A stretch of 64,000 nt of DNA. Origin: Rhodospirillaceae bacterium (lineage in GTDB: Bacteria; Pseudomonadota; Alphaproteobacteria; Reyranellales; Reyranellaceae). How positions within the stretch are numbered: position 1 is the first letter of the stretch; every line of letters begins with the position of its first letter. The translations under genes and the position numbers were made by a program. Positions 18,169-26,214 of the stretch are shown one piece after another. Below the pieces are notes generated by a model, which was given only the letters and a program-made list of their open reading frames with translations, was not told the origin of the DNA and made no database searches. Location of the stretch: NCBI GenBank assembly GCA_009772935.1, contig WOUR01000016.1, forward strand, positions 124,001 to 188,000. The letters are read 5' to 3'.

Positions 18169-18280
18169 CCTCACCCTGAGGAGCACTCCGCAGGAGCGCG
18201 TCTCGAAGGGTGGGCACACGCACCGCGTCCGTCGCCCATCCTTCGAGACGCCGCGCTGCGCACGGCTCCTCAGGACGAGC
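18169..18280. repeat. Dispersed palindromic repeat, copy 2 (inside the nas operon)
   Basis: Same family as 12675-12782: CCTCACCCTGAGGAGC, then GTCTCGAAGGGTGGGCA, then GCCCATCCTTCGAGAC and GGCTCCTCAGGACGAG. It fills most of the 156-base gap between the flavoprotein gene and nasA, the only large gap in the otherwise overlapping operon. It may form a hairpin affecting mRNA stability or the ratio of nasA to upstream products. Confidence 0.85.
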
Positions 18281-18310
18281 TCGGGTGAGTCAATTGGAGA
18301 CAGACCGCCC

Positions 18311-19882
18311 TCAGTACACATCACGCTGATACCGGCCGGCTTTTGCGAGGGCATCCAGCCAGGCCTTCGCCTCTGTCGCGCTCTTGGCCCCCGGTCCCAT
18401 CGCAATGTCCATCAAGGCCGTCTCGACATCCTTGGCCATGCGCTTGGCGTCGCCGCAGACATAGAAGTGTGCGCCCTGTTCGAACCAGGCCCAGAGCTCC
18501 GCCGCATTCTCGCGCATGCGGGTCTGGACGTAAATCTTCTCGGCCTGGTCGCGCGAGAAGGCGAGGTCCATCCGCGACAGCACGCCCCGGCGCTGCCAGT
18601 CCATGATCTGGTCCTCGTAGAGGAAATCGGTGCTGCGCTTCTGGTCGCCGAAGAACAGCCAGTTCTTTCCCTTGGCGCCGCGCGCGTCGCGCTCCTCGAG
18701 GAAGGCGCGGAAGGGGGCGATGCCCGTTCCCGGGCCGACCATGATGGCGGGCGCGGCATCGTCGGCTGGCGGCGCGAAGCCGTGGCTCTTCTGCACGAAC
18801 ACCGGAATGACGTCGCCTGGCCTCGCGAAGTCGGCGAGGTAGCAGGAGCCGATGCCGGTGCGCGTGCGCTCGTTGTTGTTCCAGCGCACGGCCGACACGG
18901 TGAGATGGACTTCGCCGGGATGCGCCTTGGGCGACGAGGCGATCGAGTAGAGGCGCGGCTGCAACCGGTCGAGCGACTTCAGGAGGCCCGGCAGCGACGG
19001 CGAGACCGAGGGGAAGGCCAGCAGCAGATCGAGGAGATCGGCCTCCGCCAGCTCCGGGGGCCCCTCGCCCGCCGCGAGCGCCTGGAGCTTGAGTGCCTCC
19101 TCGCCATTGAAGGCGCGCGTCGCCAGGAAGAGCATGCATTCGTCGCTCGGACGGGCGATGTCGACCTTGCTCAGCAACGCCTGGCGCAGCGGCAGCGCTT
19201 CGTGATCGAGGCCGACCATCTCCTCGCCCGTGGCGCCGAGGCGGTCGAGCACCGCCTGCACGAGCTGCGGGTTCTTGCGGGCGAAGACGCCGAGACTGTC
19301 GCCAGCTTCGTAGGTCACGTCGCTGGCCGAAAGGTCGAGCACGACATGCCGCACGTCCTTCTCCGAACCGGGCCGGTTCAGGGGATGGGCGTCGACCAGT
19401 GTGGCGAGCGCCGGCCGGTCGCGCGAGAACCCGACATGACCGGCGGGCTTCAGCGAAGGCGCGGCCACAGCCGAGCCCTCGCGCAACGGCTCGAACGCAG
19501 CGACGAGTTCCTTCACCTTGCGCTGGGTTTCCTTGCCGCCCGGCACGCAGCGGCCCATGTCGGCTTCGGCGCCCGACCACACGGCCTCGGCATAGGTCTG
19601 GCAGAGATAGCCGCACTGACCGCAGTCGAGCTGGGCCATCGCGGCCATCAGCTGGCGCTCGGGCTTGCTGTCCCTTGCCAGTTCGAGCCGCTCGGCGAGC
19701 GACAGCGCCGCGTCGTGCCAGGGGAAGTCCTCGGGCTCGCCGGGGGCCGCGGCCGGCCCGTCCGTGACGCCGCCATCCACGCCGAGATAGGCGGCGAAGA
19801 AGCCGTTCAGCCAGGCGCGCTGTTCTGTCGAGAACGGCGCGTTCTCGGGCACAATCTGCGGGAGAGGCGAGATCGCGTTCAT
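18311..19882 (-). CDS. Fe-S flavoprotein NAD(P)H oxidoreductase (CysJ-like FAD/NADP module), probable electron donor
   Basis: 523 residues. The C-terminal part is a CysJ/ferredoxin-NADP-reductase-like module: FAD motif RLYSIASSP with GSCYLADF, and NADP motifs MVGPGTGIAPFRAFLEER and FYVCGDAKRMAKDVE. Instead of the FMN-binding flavodoxin domain of CysJ, the N-terminus carries a small Fe-S motif with Cys87, Cys90, Cys94 and Cys112 (DCGQCGYLCQTYAEA then RCVPGG), resembling the Rnf/CODH-type cluster domain. It likely passes NADPH electrons to NirA and/or NasA. Its start overlaps the nirA stop by four bases (ATGA). Confidence 0.85.
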   Translation of the reverse strand: MNAISPLPQIVPENAPFSTEQRAWLNGFFAAYLGVDGGVTDGPAAAPGEPEDFPWHDAALSLAERLELARDSKPERQLMAAMAQLDCGQCGYLCQTYAEAVWSGAEADMGRCVPGGKETQRKVKELVAAFEPLREGSAVAAPSLKPAGHVGFSRDRPALATLVDAHPLNRPGSEKDVRHVVLDLSASDVTYEAGDSLGVFARKNPQLVQAVLDRLGATGEEMVGLDHEALPLRQALLSKVDIARPSDECMLFLATRAFNGEEALKLQALAAGEGPPELAEADLLDLLLAFPSVSPSLPGLLKSLDRLQPRLYSIASSPKAHPGEVHLTVSAVRWNNNERTRTGIGSCYLADFARPGDVIPVFVQKSHGFAPPADDAAPAIMVGPGTGIAPFRAFLEERDARGAKGKNWLFFGDQKRSTDFLYEDQIMDWQRRGVLSRMDLAFSRDQAEKIYVQTRMRENAAELWAWFEQGAHFYVCGDAKRMAKDVETALMDIAMGPGAKSATEAKAWLDALAKAGRYQRDVY

Positions 19883-21663
19883 GCCGCAAGTGCCCGCACG
19901 GGGGCGCGTTCGGCCAGGTCGCGCAGGGCCGCAATCTCGTGACGGCGGCAGAACTCGAAGAACGACTCGGCGGCGGACTCACGATGCGCGAGGTAGCCGG
20001 CCAGGAGCTTTTCGAGAACCGGCGGCAGATCGTCGTAGGCCACCGAGGTCGCATACTCCCGCGCCATCGCCTGTTCGGCCGTCGCGGCCGCGCCGCCGCC
20101 GATGAAGACGTGATAGCCCTCGACATTCTCCCCGCCGCGGTCGACCCTGGCCGCGATCAGGCCGATGTCGCCGACATAGTGCTGGGCGCAGGAATGGTGG
20201 CAGCCGGTCAGGTGGATGTTGATCGGCGTGTCGAGGTTCAGCCGCATCTCGAGATGGTCCGCGAGCTTCAGCGCATGCCCCTTGGTGTTGGCGGCCGCGA
20301 ACTTGCAGCCGGCATTGCCGGTGCACGCCACCAGGCCGCGCCGGATGACACTCGCCTCGACGCCGAGCCCCAGGGCGGCGATGGCAGCGATGCAGATACT
20401 GACATCGCGATCGGGCACGTCGGAGATCAGAAGGTTCTGCCAGACGGTGAACCGGATCGTCCCGCTGCCGAAGCGCTGGGCGATCTCGGCGATACCGCGC
20501 ATCTGCTCCGAGGTGATGCGGCCCACCGGCAGGACGAGGCCGAGATAGTTGAGGCCCGGCTGCTTCTGGGCGTGCACGCCGATATGGCCGTGCTTGTCGG
20601 CCAGCACACGGGGAGTCACGTGGGCGCCCGCCGCGCGGCGCAGCTTCGCGCCATGTTCCTTCTCGACCTCGGCTACGAAGGCGTCGCGGCCCATGCGATC
20701 GATCACGTATTTCATCCGCGCCCTCTGGCGGTTGGTGCGGTCGCCGTGGATCGCGAAGGCCCGCACGACGGCGCCGGCCACCGGAACGCATTCCTCCGGC
20801 TTCAACAGGATTCCCGTCTCGAAGGCGAAATCGAGATGGCCGGTGATGCCGCCCAGCTGGAGGCGGAAATAGATGCCGGGCTCGAAGCCCTCGCCGCCGG
20901 TTACTTCGGTGGCGACGAAGCCGATGTCGTTGGTGTCCTCGAGCACGGGCACGCGCCCGCCGCCGTCGAAGGCGATGTTGAACTTGCGCGGCAGGCCGTA
21001 CATCTCGCGATGATTGAGGATGTAATGATGCATGGCGCGGCAAAGCGGCCGCGTGTCGTAGAGTTCCTGCGGGTCGATGCCGGCGGTCGGGCTGCCGGTG
21101 ATGTTGCGGATGTTGTCTGCCCCCGAGCCGCGCGCCGTCAGCCCGAGATCCTGAACGGCGAGCAGCAATTCGACCGCGGCCGGCGCGGGAATATCGCGGA
21201 TCTGCAGATTGGCGCGGGTCGTCACGTCGGCATATCCGCCGCCGAAGGCCGCCGCCGCATCGGCCAGGCCGCGCATCTGCCAGGCGTTGAGGATCCCGTT
21301 GGGAATGCGCAGCCGGCACATGAAGGAGTTCTCGGCCGGCGCGACGTAGAAAAGCCCGTGATACTTGGTGAGGAAGACATCCATGCCCTTGGGGAACTGC
21401 CCCGCTTCGGCACGGCCCACCAGCTCGTCCCACCGGTCGAGCGGATGGCGTGCGCGCTTGGCCGTTTCCTCGGCGACCAACTTGCCGCCCGCCGCAACGG
21501 CGCGGTCCTGGGCAGCCTGCTGCAGGGCATCGGGACCAATGACCTGACCAGCCGGCGCTGACACCGTACGCGAGGTGAGCTTGTCCGCCGCCTTGCGCGC
21601 TTCGATGCCGCTGACGAAACCCTGCAGCCACTGCTTCTGAGCGTCGTCGAATTCCTCGGTCAT
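19879..21663 (-). CDS. nirA: Siroheme-dependent assimilatory nitrite reductase NirA
   Basis: A 594-residue nitrite/sulfite reductase-family protein with duplicated halves. Siroheme/[4Fe-4S] ligands are Cys447, Cys453, Cys488 and Cys492 (ACTGNAGC and TGCHHSC). The N-terminal half has the VTTRANLQIRDI substrate/siroheme-binding region and NITGSPTAGIDP. It reduces nitrite to ammonium with six electrons, taken from ferredoxin or the adjacent Fe-S flavoprotein. About 70 extra N-terminal residues precede the first core helix. Start and stop both overlap neighbouring genes by four bases (ATGA), indicating tight translational coupling. Confidence 0.93.
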   Translation of the reverse strand: MTEEFDDAQKQWLQGFVSGIEARKAADKLTSRTVSAPAGQVIGPDALQQAAQDRAVAAGGKLVAEETAKRARHPLDRWDELVGRAEAGQFPKGMDVFLTKYHGLFYVAPAENSFMCRLRIPNGILNAWQMRGLADAAAAFGGGYADVTTRANLQIRDIPAPAAVELLLAVQDLGLTARGSGADNIRNITGSPTAGIDPQELYDTRPLCRAMHHYILNHREMYGLPRKFNIAFDGGGRVPVLEDTNDIGFVATEVTGGEGFEPGIYFRLQLGGITGHLDFAFETGILLKPEECVPVAGAVVRAFAIHGDRTNRQRARMKYVIDRMGRDAFVAEVEKEHGAKLRRAAGAHVTPRVLADKHGHIGVHAQKQPGLNYLGLVLPVGRITSEQMRGIAEIAQRFGSGTIRFTVWQNLLISDVPDRDVSICIAAIAALGLGVEASVIRRGLVACTGNAGCKFAAANTKGHALKLADHLEMRLNLDTPINIHLTGCHHSCAQHYVGDIGLIAARVDRGGENVEGYHVFIGGGAAATAEQAMAREYATSVAYDDLPPVLEKLLAGYLAHRESAAESFFEFCRRHEIAALRDLAERAPVRALAA

Positions 21664-22475
21664 GCGGCCCGTGCCGGCACCCTGTGGCGGGCATAGAGGA
21701 ACTCGAGCACGGCGGCACGGCAGCGTGCATATTCGGCGTCGGTCGCGAGTTCGAGCCGGCGGCGCGGCCGGGCCAGGTTGATCGGCAGGATCTCCCCGAT
21801 GGTGGCGGCGGGGCCGTTGGTCATCATCACCACACGGTCCGACAACAGCACCGCCTCGTCGACATCGTGGGTGATCATCAGCACCGTGTTGCCCAGTTTG
21901 GAGTGGATCTCCATGACGCTGTCCTGCAGATGGGCCCGGGTCAGTGCGTCGAGGGCCCCGAACGGCTCGTCCATCAGCAGCACCTTCGGCTGCATGGCGA
22001 GCGCCCGGGCGATGCCCACCCGCTGCTTCATGCCGCCCGATACTTCGTGCGGCCGCTTGTCCTTGGCCTGGGCCATCTGCACCAGTTCGAGATTGTGCAT
22101 GACCCAGTCGTGGCGCTCGGCCTTGGTCTTCCCCTTGCCCTGGGATCCGCCGAACACCTTGTCGACGGCGATGGCGATGTTGCCGTAGACGGTGAGCCAC
22201 GGCAGCAGCGAGTGGTTCTGGAACACGATGGCGCGGTCGGGGCCTGGCTCGTCGACCACCTTGCCTTCGAGGAAGACCTCGCCGCTGGTCGATTTCAGCA
22301 GGCCGCCCAGGATGTTGAGCAAGGTGGACTTGCCGCATCCAGAGTGGCCGATCATCGAGACGAATTCGCCACGCTCGATGCGCAGGTTTACGTCGCGCAG
22401 CACTTCCGTCGCCATCTGGCCGCGACGGAAACTCATGCCGATCTGCTCGAACTTGAGGTAGGGCTGGGTGGTCAT
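21660..22475 (-). CDS. nrtD: Nitrate ABC transporter ATP-binding protein (NrtD/NasD type)
   Basis: A 271-residue ABC ATPase of the nitrate/sulfonate/taurine group. Walker A is GHSGCGKSTLL, the Q-loop is VFQNHSLLPWLTVYGN, the signature is VSGGMKQRVGIARAL, Walker B is VLLMDEPFGALD and the switch is THDVDEAV. It powers nitrate/nitrite import with the permease and binding protein encoded just upstream. Its stop overlaps the nirA start (ATGA). It is a standard-length NrtD without the extra regulatory domain seen in NrtC. Confidence 0.93.
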   Translation of the reverse strand: MTTQPYLKFEQIGMSFRRGQMATEVLRDVNLRIERGEFVSMIGHSGCGKSTLLNILGGLLKSTSGEVFLEGKVVDEPGPDRAIVFQNHSLLPWLTVYGNIAIAVDKVFGGSQGKGKTKAERHDWVMHNLELVQMAQAKDKRPHEVSGGMKQRVGIARALAMQPKVLLMDEPFGALDALTRAHLQDSVMEIHSKLGNTVLMITHDVDEAVLLSDRVVMMTNGPAATIGEILPINLARPRRRLELATDAEYARCRAAVLEFLYARHRVPARAA

Positions 22476-22486
22476 GGCCTGTGCTC

Positions 22487-23389
22487 CTACTGCGCCGAGA
22501 CGCCGTGCGAGACGAAGTGACCGACCGTGGCGATCAGCTTGTCGAGCAGGAAGCCGACGATGCCGATATAGACCAGGGCCACGATGATGTCGGAGATGCG
22601 CGAGCTGTTCCACGCGTCCCAGATGAAGAAGCCGATGCCGACGCCGCCGATCAGCATCTCGGCCGCCACGATGGCGAGCCAGCTCAGGCCGACGCCGATG
22701 CGCAGGCCGGTGAAGATGTAGGGCACGGTCGCGGGCAGCGTGATCTTGTAGAACACTTCCCACCAGGAGAGCCGGATCACCGAAGCGACGTTGCGATAGT
22801 CCTGCGGGATGTTCCGGACGCCCACCGACGTGTTGATGATGATCGGCCAGATCGAGGTGATGAAGATCACGAACAATGCCGAGGGATCGGCATGGCGGAA
22901 GCCCGCCAGCGACAGCGGCAGCCAGGCGAGCGGCGGCACGGTGCGCAGGACCTGGAAGATCGGATCGAGGCCGCGCATCGCCCAGGTGCTCTGGCCGACC
23001 AGAACGCCCAGCGCGATGCCGACGACCGCGGCGAGGCTGAAGCCGATCGCGACGCGCCCCAGGCTCTTGGAAATCTGCCAGAAGGCGCCCTTGTCGATGC
23101 CGCCATTGTCGTAGAACGGGTCGGCGATGAAATCCCACGCGTCCGACACGACCTTGGTCGGCGGCGGCAGGCGCGCGCCCGGCTCCGAGCACAGGAGCTG
23201 CCACACGAACAACGTGACCGAGAGCACGATGAGCGGAGGCAGCACGACGCTCACGACATGACGCGCGATGCCCATCGCGCGCTCCACGGCCGGCCGCACG
23301 GGCGGCCGGAAGGTGACGATCTCCGCAGAGGATTCCGGAACGGGAACGGCGTTGGCCACGGAGACGGCGACTTTGGCGGCTGCCTGCAT
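22487..23389 (-). CDS. nrtB: Nitrate ABC transporter permease (NrtB type)
   Basis: A 300-residue inner-membrane permease with about six transmembrane helices after a cytoplasmic N-terminus of some 40 residues. The family segment LGRVAIGFSLAAVVGIALG and the EAA-like loop ASVIRLSWWEVFYKITLPATVPYIFTGLRIG are present (only parts quoted here). It forms the channel for nitrate together with NrtD and NrtA. The ATG at 23389 overlaps the nrtA stop (TGATG). Eleven bases separate its stop from the nrtD start. Confidence 0.92.
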   Translation of the reverse strand: MQAAAKVAVSVANAVPVPESSAEIVTFRPPVRPAVERAMGIARHVVSVVLPPLIVLSVTLFVWQLLCSEPGARLPPPTKVVSDAWDFIADPFYDNGGIDKGAFWQISKSLGRVAIGFSLAAVVGIALGVLVGQSTWAMRGLDPIFQVLRTVPPLAWLPLSLAGFRHADPSALFVIFITSIWPIIINTSVGVRNIPQDYRNVASVIRLSWWEVFYKITLPATVPYIFTGLRIGVGLSWLAIVAAEMLIGGVGIGFFIWDAWNSSRISDIIVALVYIGIVGFLLDKLIATVGHFVSHGVSAQ

Positions 23390-24702
23390 CACGCCACCTT
23401 CTTGATCTGAAGGGCGGCGAGATAGGCTTTGGGATCGGCCGGATCGAAGATCTTGCCGTCGAAGAAGGTCTCCTTGCCGCGCGAAGTGCCGGAGGGCATT
23501 TCGTTTGCCGCCACGCCGATGGCCTTGGCGGCCTCGCGCCACAGATCCTCGCGATTGACCTTGCCGATGATCGCCTTGGTGTCGAGGTCGGCGGCCATCA
23601 TGCCCCAGCGCTGGTTCTCGGTGAGGAACCATAGCTCGTGGCTCTGGTAGGGATAGGAGGCGTGATCGCGCCAGAACTTCATCGACAGGTCGCGATTGTC
23701 GATCTTGCGACCGTCGCCGTAGTTCACCTTACCCTGGATGCGGTTGATGATGTCGGCAGGCGGGCAGTTGAACCACTGGCGCTTGCCCACGATTTCCGAC
23801 AGCTCCTTGGCATTCTCGAGCTTGTCGCACCATTGCGCCGCTTCGAGGACCGCCTGCAGCACGGCCTGCGCCGCCTTCGGATTCTTGTCGACCCAGTCGG
23901 CCCGCATACCGAGCGACTTCTCCGGATGGTTCTTCCAGAGGTCTCCCGTTGTGCAGGCGGAGTAGCCGATGCCTTGGTTGACGAGCTGCTCGTTCCACGG
24001 CTCGCCGACGCAGAAGGCCTCCATGCTGCCGACCTTCATGTTGGCCACCATCTGCGGCGGCGGCACGACGATGGTCGAGACGTCCTTCTCCGGGTCGATG
24101 CCGCCAGCGGCCAGCCAATAGCGGATCCACAGATCGTGCGTGCCGCCGCGGAAGGTCATCGCGCATTTCGGTTCCTTGCCGCCGGCCTTCATCTTGGCGA
24201 AGGCGGCCTTGAGCGGCGCCGCATCGACCGTCGCGCCGGTCGCCATGAGATCCTTGGCGACCGAGATCGCCTGTCCGTTCGTGTTGAGCCGCGACAGGAT
24301 GTACATCGGCACCGGCTTGTTCTCCGGCGTCGTGAGGCCCAGCGAGATCTGGTAGGGCTTGGGCGTAAGGATATGGGCACCGTCGATGCCGCCCGAGCCG
24401 GAGCCCAGCACGATATTGTCGCGGGTGGTGCCCCACGAGGCCTGCTTGGCGACGTTGGCATCGGTGATGCCGTATTTGTCGAAGAGCTTCTTCTCCTTGG
24501 CGACGATCAGCGGCGAGGAGTCGGTGAGCGCGATGAAGCCCAGCGTGACCTTGTTGGTCTCCGGCCCGGCGGTCTGCGCGAAGGCGCCGCCCGGGAACGA
24601 GGCGCGCACGGCGCTCATCAGCGCGGCCGTCGCCGTCACGGCACCGGCATTCTTGAGGATCTGGCGCCGACCCAGGCCTTTGCGGCCGTTCCTATTTTCC
24701 AT
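23389..24702 (-). CDS. nrtA: Nitrate ABC transporter substrate-binding protein NrtA (Tat-exported)
   Basis: A 437-residue NrtA/CmpA-family binding protein. The N-terminus has a twin-arginine signal (GRRQILKNAGAVTATAALM), then a mature domain starting near VTLGFIALTDSSPLIVAKEK. The ligand-pocket block CVGEPWNEQLVNQGIGY is present, as in nitrate-binding proteins. It captures nitrate (possibly nitrite) in the periplasm for NrtBD. AGGAGA lies before the ATG at 24702. It overlaps the end of nasS by 11 bases, so the two paralogues are translated from the same message. Confidence 0.93.
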   Translation of the reverse strand: MENRNGRKGLGRRQILKNAGAVTATAALMSAVRASFPGGAFAQTAGPETNKVTLGFIALTDSSPLIVAKEKKLFDKYGITDANVAKQASWGTTRDNIVLGSGSGGIDGAHILTPKPYQISLGLTTPENKPVPMYILSRLNTNGQAISVAKDLMATGATVDAAPLKAAFAKMKAGGKEPKCAMTFRGGTHDLWIRYWLAAGGIDPEKDVSTIVVPPPQMVANMKVGSMEAFCVGEPWNEQLVNQGIGYSACTTGDLWKNHPEKSLGMRADWVDKNPKAAQAVLQAVLEAAQWCDKLENAKELSEIVGKRQWFNCPPADIINRIQGKVNYGDGRKIDNRDLSMKFWRDHASYPYQSHELWFLTENQRWGMMAADLDTKAIIGKVNREDLWREAAKAIGVAANEMPSGTSRGKETFFDGKIFDPADPKAYLAALQIKKVA

Positions 24703-25915
24703 GAAGGCTCTCCTGCTGTTTGAAGATCGTCGATGTCTTTTTGCTGGGGTCGAACACCGACCCGTCGAGGAAGCTGTCCGGTCCCATCGCGACCGGCGCG
24801 CCGTTGGTCGCGATGATCCAGGGATCGGGATGGGCGCCCTCGATCTTGCGGTCGCCGAGCGGGCACGGCAGGCCGAGCTCGCTGGCAGCGGCGCGATAGA
24901 TGTCGCTGCGGAACACGCGGTCGGCGACGGCGCGCATGTCGGGGCGCGGCGCCACCTGGCCCCAGCGCACCATCTGCGACAGGTACCAGTCGGCATGGCT
25001 GCGCCACGGGAAGTTGGCGAGCTGGCGATGGAAGATGTGGAAGTCCGGCAGGCCGAGTGATCGCGCGATGACTTCGGCCGGCACGTTGAGGAAGCGCGGC
25101 GTCGCGAGGATGCGCGCCGCCTCCGGCCGGTTGGCCGGCTCATCGAGCCAGGCGCCGGCCTCGGTGATGGCCTTCACCAGCGCGATCAGGGTCTTGGGGT
25201 TGCGCTGCGCCCAGGCTTCGGTCGCGCCGAGCATCTTTTCCGGCATCGAGTCCCAGATCTGGCGGCTGGATGCGGCGATACGGCCGATGCCCAGCGTGGC
25301 GGACTGCTGGTTCCACGGCTCGCCCACGCAGTAGCCGTCGATCGTGCCGCCAGAGAGATGAGCCACCATGTGCGGCGGCGGCACGACGGTGAGCCGCACG
25401 TCGCGGTCGGGATCGATCCCGCCGGACGCCAGCCACAGGCGCAGCAGGTGATTGTGCGAAGAATAGGTGAAGACCGACGCGAGCGTGACGAGCGGCCGGC
25501 TCTCCCGGGCGCGGCGTGCGATGACGGCCGCCAGCGCGCGCACGTCGAGCGGCGCGCCGGCCGGCAGATTGTCGCCCACGAATTCGGGCGCGACTTCCTC
25601 GATCTCCCGCCACAACCCGTTCGACAGGGTGATCGAGTTGCCGTTGAGATGCAGCGTCATCGCCGCGATCATCGGAACGTTGACGCTGTCGATGCCGAGC
25701 GTGGTGGCGAGCGGCATCGGCGAGAGCATGTGGGCCGCGTCGAGCAGCCCGACCGCGAGCTTGTCGCGAATGTTCGACCAGGAGACCTCACGGCGCAGTT
25801 CGACTTCGAGCCCATGGCGCTCGTAGAGGCCCAGCACCTCCGCGAACAGCAGGGGCGCGCAGTCGATGAGAGGAATGAACCCCACCGTCACCTTCGGTCG
25901 CTCGACTTGTCCCAC
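24692..25915 (-). CDS. nasS: Nitrate sensor NasS (cytoplasmic NrtA-like protein)
   Basis: A 407-residue paralogue of NrtA that lacks any signal peptide, so it should stay in the cytoplasm. It has the same pocket block (CVGEPWNQQSATLGIGR) and NrtA-like start VTVGFIPLIDCAPLLFAE. In known NasS-NasT systems the nitrate-free protein holds NasT inactive, and nitrate binding releases it. The GTG at 25915 follows GGAGTGGAG; a TTG five codons earlier is less likely because it overlaps that site. Its start lies 13 bases after the U-run of the leader terminator, so its own synthesis depends on read-through. Confidence 0.9.
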   Translation of the reverse strand: MGQVERPKVTVGFIPLIDCAPLLFAEVLGLYERHGLEVELRREVSWSNIRDKLAVGLLDAAHMLSPMPLATTLGIDSVNVPMIAAMTLHLNGNSITLSNGLWREIEEVAPEFVGDNLPAGAPLDVRALAAVIARRARESRPLVTLASVFTYSSHNHLLRLWLASGGIDPDRDVRLTVVPPPHMVAHLSGGTIDGYCVGEPWNQQSATLGIGRIAASSRQIWDSMPEKMLGATEAWAQRNPKTLIALVKAITEAGAWLDEPANRPEAARILATPRFLNVPAEVIARSLGLPDFHIFHRQLANFPWRSHADWYLSQMVRWGQVAPRPDMRAVADRVFRSDIYRAAASELGLPCPLGDRKIEGAHPDPWIIATNGAPVAMGPDSFLDGSVFDPSKKTSTIFKQQESLHGK

Positions 25916-25928
25916 GACGCTCCACTCC

Positions 25929-25976
25929 AAAAAAAAACGCCCCAGACGGCCGCAGGCGTGCGACCGTGTGGGACGT
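25929..25976 (-). terminator. Intrinsic terminator (attenuator) in front of nasS
   Basis: Read on the minus strand, ACGTCCCA pairs with TGGGGCGT and ACGGTCGCA pairs with TGCGGCCGT around the loop CGCC. The result is about 17 base pairs with one C-C mismatch and two G-U pairs. Nine U residues follow directly (25929-25937). It sits between nasT and nasS, only 13 bases before the nasS start, so it must be bypassed for the operon to be expressed. Confidence 0.88.
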
Positions 25977-25984
25977 CATTGTCC
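25971..25984 (-). promoter_or_regulatory. ANTAR-type hexaloop hairpin overlapping the terminator
   Basis: On the minus strand GGAC-AATGAC-GTCC forms a four-pair stem with a six-base loop carrying A at position 1 and G at position 4, the published ANTAR recognition pattern. Its 3' arm is part of the 5' arm of the terminator stem (25937-25976), so the two structures exclude each other. This is the expected position of the second hairpin of an ANTAR target. Confidence 0.7.
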
Positions 25985-25988
25985 GGGA

Positions 25989-26012
25989 GGGCAGACCGCC
26001 ATTGGCCTGCCC
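25989..26012 (-). promoter_or_regulatory. ANTAR-type hexaloop hairpin in the nas leader
   Basis: On the minus strand GGGCAGGCC pairs with GGTCTGCCC (nine pairs, one G-U) around the six-base loop AATGGC, with A at position 1 and G at position 4. Four bases separate it from the next hexaloop hairpin at 25971-25984. The tandem arrangement is that bound by NasT-like ANTAR proteins. Confidence 0.75.
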
Positions 26013-26026
26013 GAAAATTCAGGAGC

Positions 26027-26042
26027 CGCCCGTCTTTGGGCG
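26027..26042 (-). promoter_or_regulatory. Additional hexaloop hairpin in the nas leader
   Basis: On the minus strand CGCCC-AAAGAC-GGGCG is a five-pair stem with a six-base loop that again has A1 and G4. It lies 14 bases upstream of the hairpin at 25989-26012 and just downstream of the predicted transcription start. It may be a third ANTAR contact or an alternative first hairpin. Confidence 0.55.
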
Positions 26043-26057
26043 CCTCGCCTGTAGTGC

Positions 26058-26074
26058 AGCAGAAAGCATGCCAA
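26058..26074 (-). promoter_or_regulatory. Putative sigma-54 promoter for nasS-nrtABD-nirA-nasA-cysG
   Basis: On the minus strand TTGGCATG-CTTT-CTGCT fits the sigma-54 consensus YTGGCACG-N4-TTGCW, with GG and GC exactly ten bases apart and one mismatch in each box. Transcription would start near 26047, giving a leader of about 130 bases that holds the three hexaloop hairpins and the terminator. Sigma-54/NtrC control of nitrogen genes is well established; its use here is inferred. Confidence 0.65.
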
Positions 26075-26214
26075 GCGCCGAGAGCGCAGCCACGGTTCGG
26101 CAAGTCGCTGATTCAACTACGAAAGTCCGCAACGCTTCGAGAAACACCGACAGGGGGTTGTGTTCTTCGCTGCCTGCTTGCGCGCCAGTGCCGCCAAAGA
26201 GGCAGGCAATTCGA

